Origin: Pseudomonadota bacterium
GTDB taxonomy: Bacteria > Pseudomonadota > Gammaproteobacteria > UBA6186 > Azoamicaceae
Assembly: GCA_021848375.1 (NCBI GenBank)
Contig: JAJZUR010000025.1
Coordinates: 1-14,547, forward strand
Length of the DNA stretch: 14,547 nt
Direction: 5' to 3'
Shown here in pieces: positions 13,576-14,547 of this stretch (position 1 is the first letter of the stretch; each line of letters starts with the position of its first letter). The position numbers and the translations under genes were made by a program. The notes beneath the pieces were generated by a model that was not told where the DNA came from, did no database searches, and worked only from the letters and a program-made list of their open reading frames with translations.

Positions 13576-14454
13576 ATGGAATTAAAGATCTCACATACAA
13601 TAAAACAGCAAATTGCCCGAAATTTCAGTCGTGCAGCTGCCACTTATAATCAAACCGCTATTTTACAACAAGAAGTTGGATCGCGGTTACTAGAACGTTT
13701 AGATCTCATTAAAATAGATCCCAAGATCATTCTCGATATGGGATCAGGTACCGGTTTCCATGCCGAGGCACTAGCAAAAAGATATCCAACCGCGGATATC
13801 CTTCAGTTAGACATTGCTAAAGGTATGATAGATTTTTCTAAAGAGTCCTTACCCTCAGCAAAACAACACTATGTTTGTGCTGATGGTGACTATTGTCCAC
13901 TAAAAAACCATAGCATTGATTTTGTATTCTCGAATTGTGCCTTGCAATGGTTTTTTGATCCGCAATTTGTACTAGCAGAAATGCGCCGGATATTAAAACC
14001 TGGCGGGCTGCTGCTATTTTCAACCTATGGTCCGGATACGTTAAAAGAACTTCGCGATAGCTACGCCGCCTTTGATGCAGGGGATTTTGTCAATACGTTT
14101 TTAGATATGCACGATATTGGCGATCTGTGCCTGCACGCCGATTACTCGGATCCCGTCATGGACATGGAAACCCTAACGTTAACATATAAAGACGTGATTA
14201 CGCTTCTAAAAGATCTCAAATTCATGGGATCACAAACCATTCACGGAGCCAAACCCCGGGGCCTTGCAACCGAAGGTAGATTTGCACGACTACAAAAAGC
14301 CTATGAATTGCACCTAACTTCTTCACTCATTTTACCTGCCACATTTGAGATAATTTATGGCCACGCTTGGATCCCGCTGGAATCTCCATTGCATCGAGCA
14401 GACAATAATGGAAATATTTATATCCCCATTGAACATATTCAATATCTCAAATAA
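13576..14454 (+). CDS. bioC: Malonyl-[acyl-carrier protein] O-methyltransferase BioC
   Basis: Methylates malonyl-ACP/CoA to start pimelate synthesis for biotin. From the ATG at 13576 the protein has 292 residues, longer than E. coli BioC (251) but typical of longer homologues. Landmarks: IARNFSRAAATYNQTAILQQ (13-32), the SAM motif ILDMGSGTG (52-60), CALQWFFDP (121-129), RILKPGGLLLFSTYGPDTL (138-156) and ELRDSYAAFD. There is no Shine-Dalgarno sequence before the ATG. An in-frame GTG at 13528 lies inside comF and lacks one too. No other biotin gene is in the window and no obvious BirA operator is seen upstream. The methyltransferase fold alone is common, but the N-terminal FS.AA..Y and the ALQW and FSTYGPDTL segments favour BioC. 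Confidence 0.9.
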   Translation: MELKISHTIKQQIARNFSRAAATYNQTAILQQEVGSRLLERLDLIKIDPKIILDMGSGTGFHAEALAKRYPTADILQLDIAKGMIDFSKESLPSAKQHYVCADGDYCPLKNHSIDFVFSNCALQWFFDPQFVLAEMRRILKPGGLLLFSTYGPDTLKELRDSYAAFDAGDFVNTFLDMHDIGDLCLHADYSDPVMDMETLTLTYKDVITLLKDLKFMGSQTIHGAKPRGLATEGRFARLQKAYELHLTSSLILPATFEIIYGHAWIPLESPLHRADNNGNIYIPIEHIQYLK

Positions 14455-14478
14455 TAATCATTCCTATTTAATTTGCCT

Positions 14479-14507
14479 GGTAATATCAGGGTAATAGTTC
14501 GGTAATA
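14479..14507 (+). promoter_or_regulatory. Three GGTAATA direct repeats at 11-bp period
   Basis: GGTAATA starts at 14479, 14490 and 14501, with 4 variable bases between copies, so the sites fall on the same face of the helix. A T-rich tract follows and then TATGAT (14537-14542), a 5 of 6 match to a -10, without a recognisable -35. Same-face direct repeats of this spacing are typical of OmpR/PhoB-family response regulator sites. The controlled gene would lie to the right of the window. The 93 bp after bioC contain no clear terminator hairpin. Confidence 0.5.
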
Positions 14508-14547
14508 CCCCATAAGTCTATTTTTTTTATTTTTAATATGATACAGT

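Noticed and set aside
1..14547. tRNA, rRNA, riboswitch, CRISPR array or insertion sequence
   Set aside because: No cloverleaf, rRNA-like block, regular spacer-repeat array or transposase was seen on either strand.

Overview
The window looks like a chromosomal segment of a moderately AT-rich gammaproteobacterium. The mix of free-living-type housekeeping genes, AT-rich small unknown proteins and an ankyrin-like protein suggests the Legionellales (Legionella/Coxiella relatives), but this is inferred from gene content and protein resemblance, not from a search. No rRNA, tRNA, CRISPR array or intact insertion sequence was seen.

Layout. (1) Positions 3-1061 hold the C-terminal part of a lysine-rich, helical protein of unknown function whose frame is open to the left edge. 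(2) Positions 1296-2453 encode a MidA/NDUFAF7-type methyltransferase. (3) Positions 2522-4300 are an accessory patch: an intact BrnT/BrnA toxin-antitoxin pair, a decayed copy of the 3' end of cca, a repeat-bearing intergenic stretch, a small ankyrin-like protein, and a second, broken copy of the 5' end of brnA directly abutting the real cca gene. (4) Positions 4297-9415 are a leftward set, ftsY > rsmJ > MATE transporter > LysE-type exporter > cca, with tight spacing or overlaps. (5) Positions 9551-12866 are a rightward set: two M16 peptidase subunits (one with the zinc site, one without) and rsmD, all overlapping or touching. (6) comF (leftward) meets rsmD tail to tail and is divergent from bioC across 14 bp. 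(7) The right edge carries three GGTAATA repeats at an 11-bp period in front of a possible promoter for a gene beyond the window.

How the genes fit together. The core genes cover co-translational membrane targeting (FtsY), 16S rRNA methylation (RsmD, RsmJ), tRNA 3'-end maturation (Cca), envelope proteolysis (the M16 pair), efflux (MATE, LysE family), DNA uptake (ComF) and biotin synthesis (BioC). The M16 pair, ftsY and rsmD form a neighbourhood that I recall from other gammaproteobacteria such as Pseudomonas, though here ftsE/ftsX do not follow ftsY. The accessory patch at the cca 3' end looks like a site of repeated gene gain and rearrangement.

The most notable observations are: the cca 3' remnant plus brnA fragment that bracket the ankyrin-like gene; the symmetric -10 element placed exactly 6 nt from both the comF and bioC start codons; the apparent ATT start of rsmJ; and the 11-bp-period repeats at the right edge.
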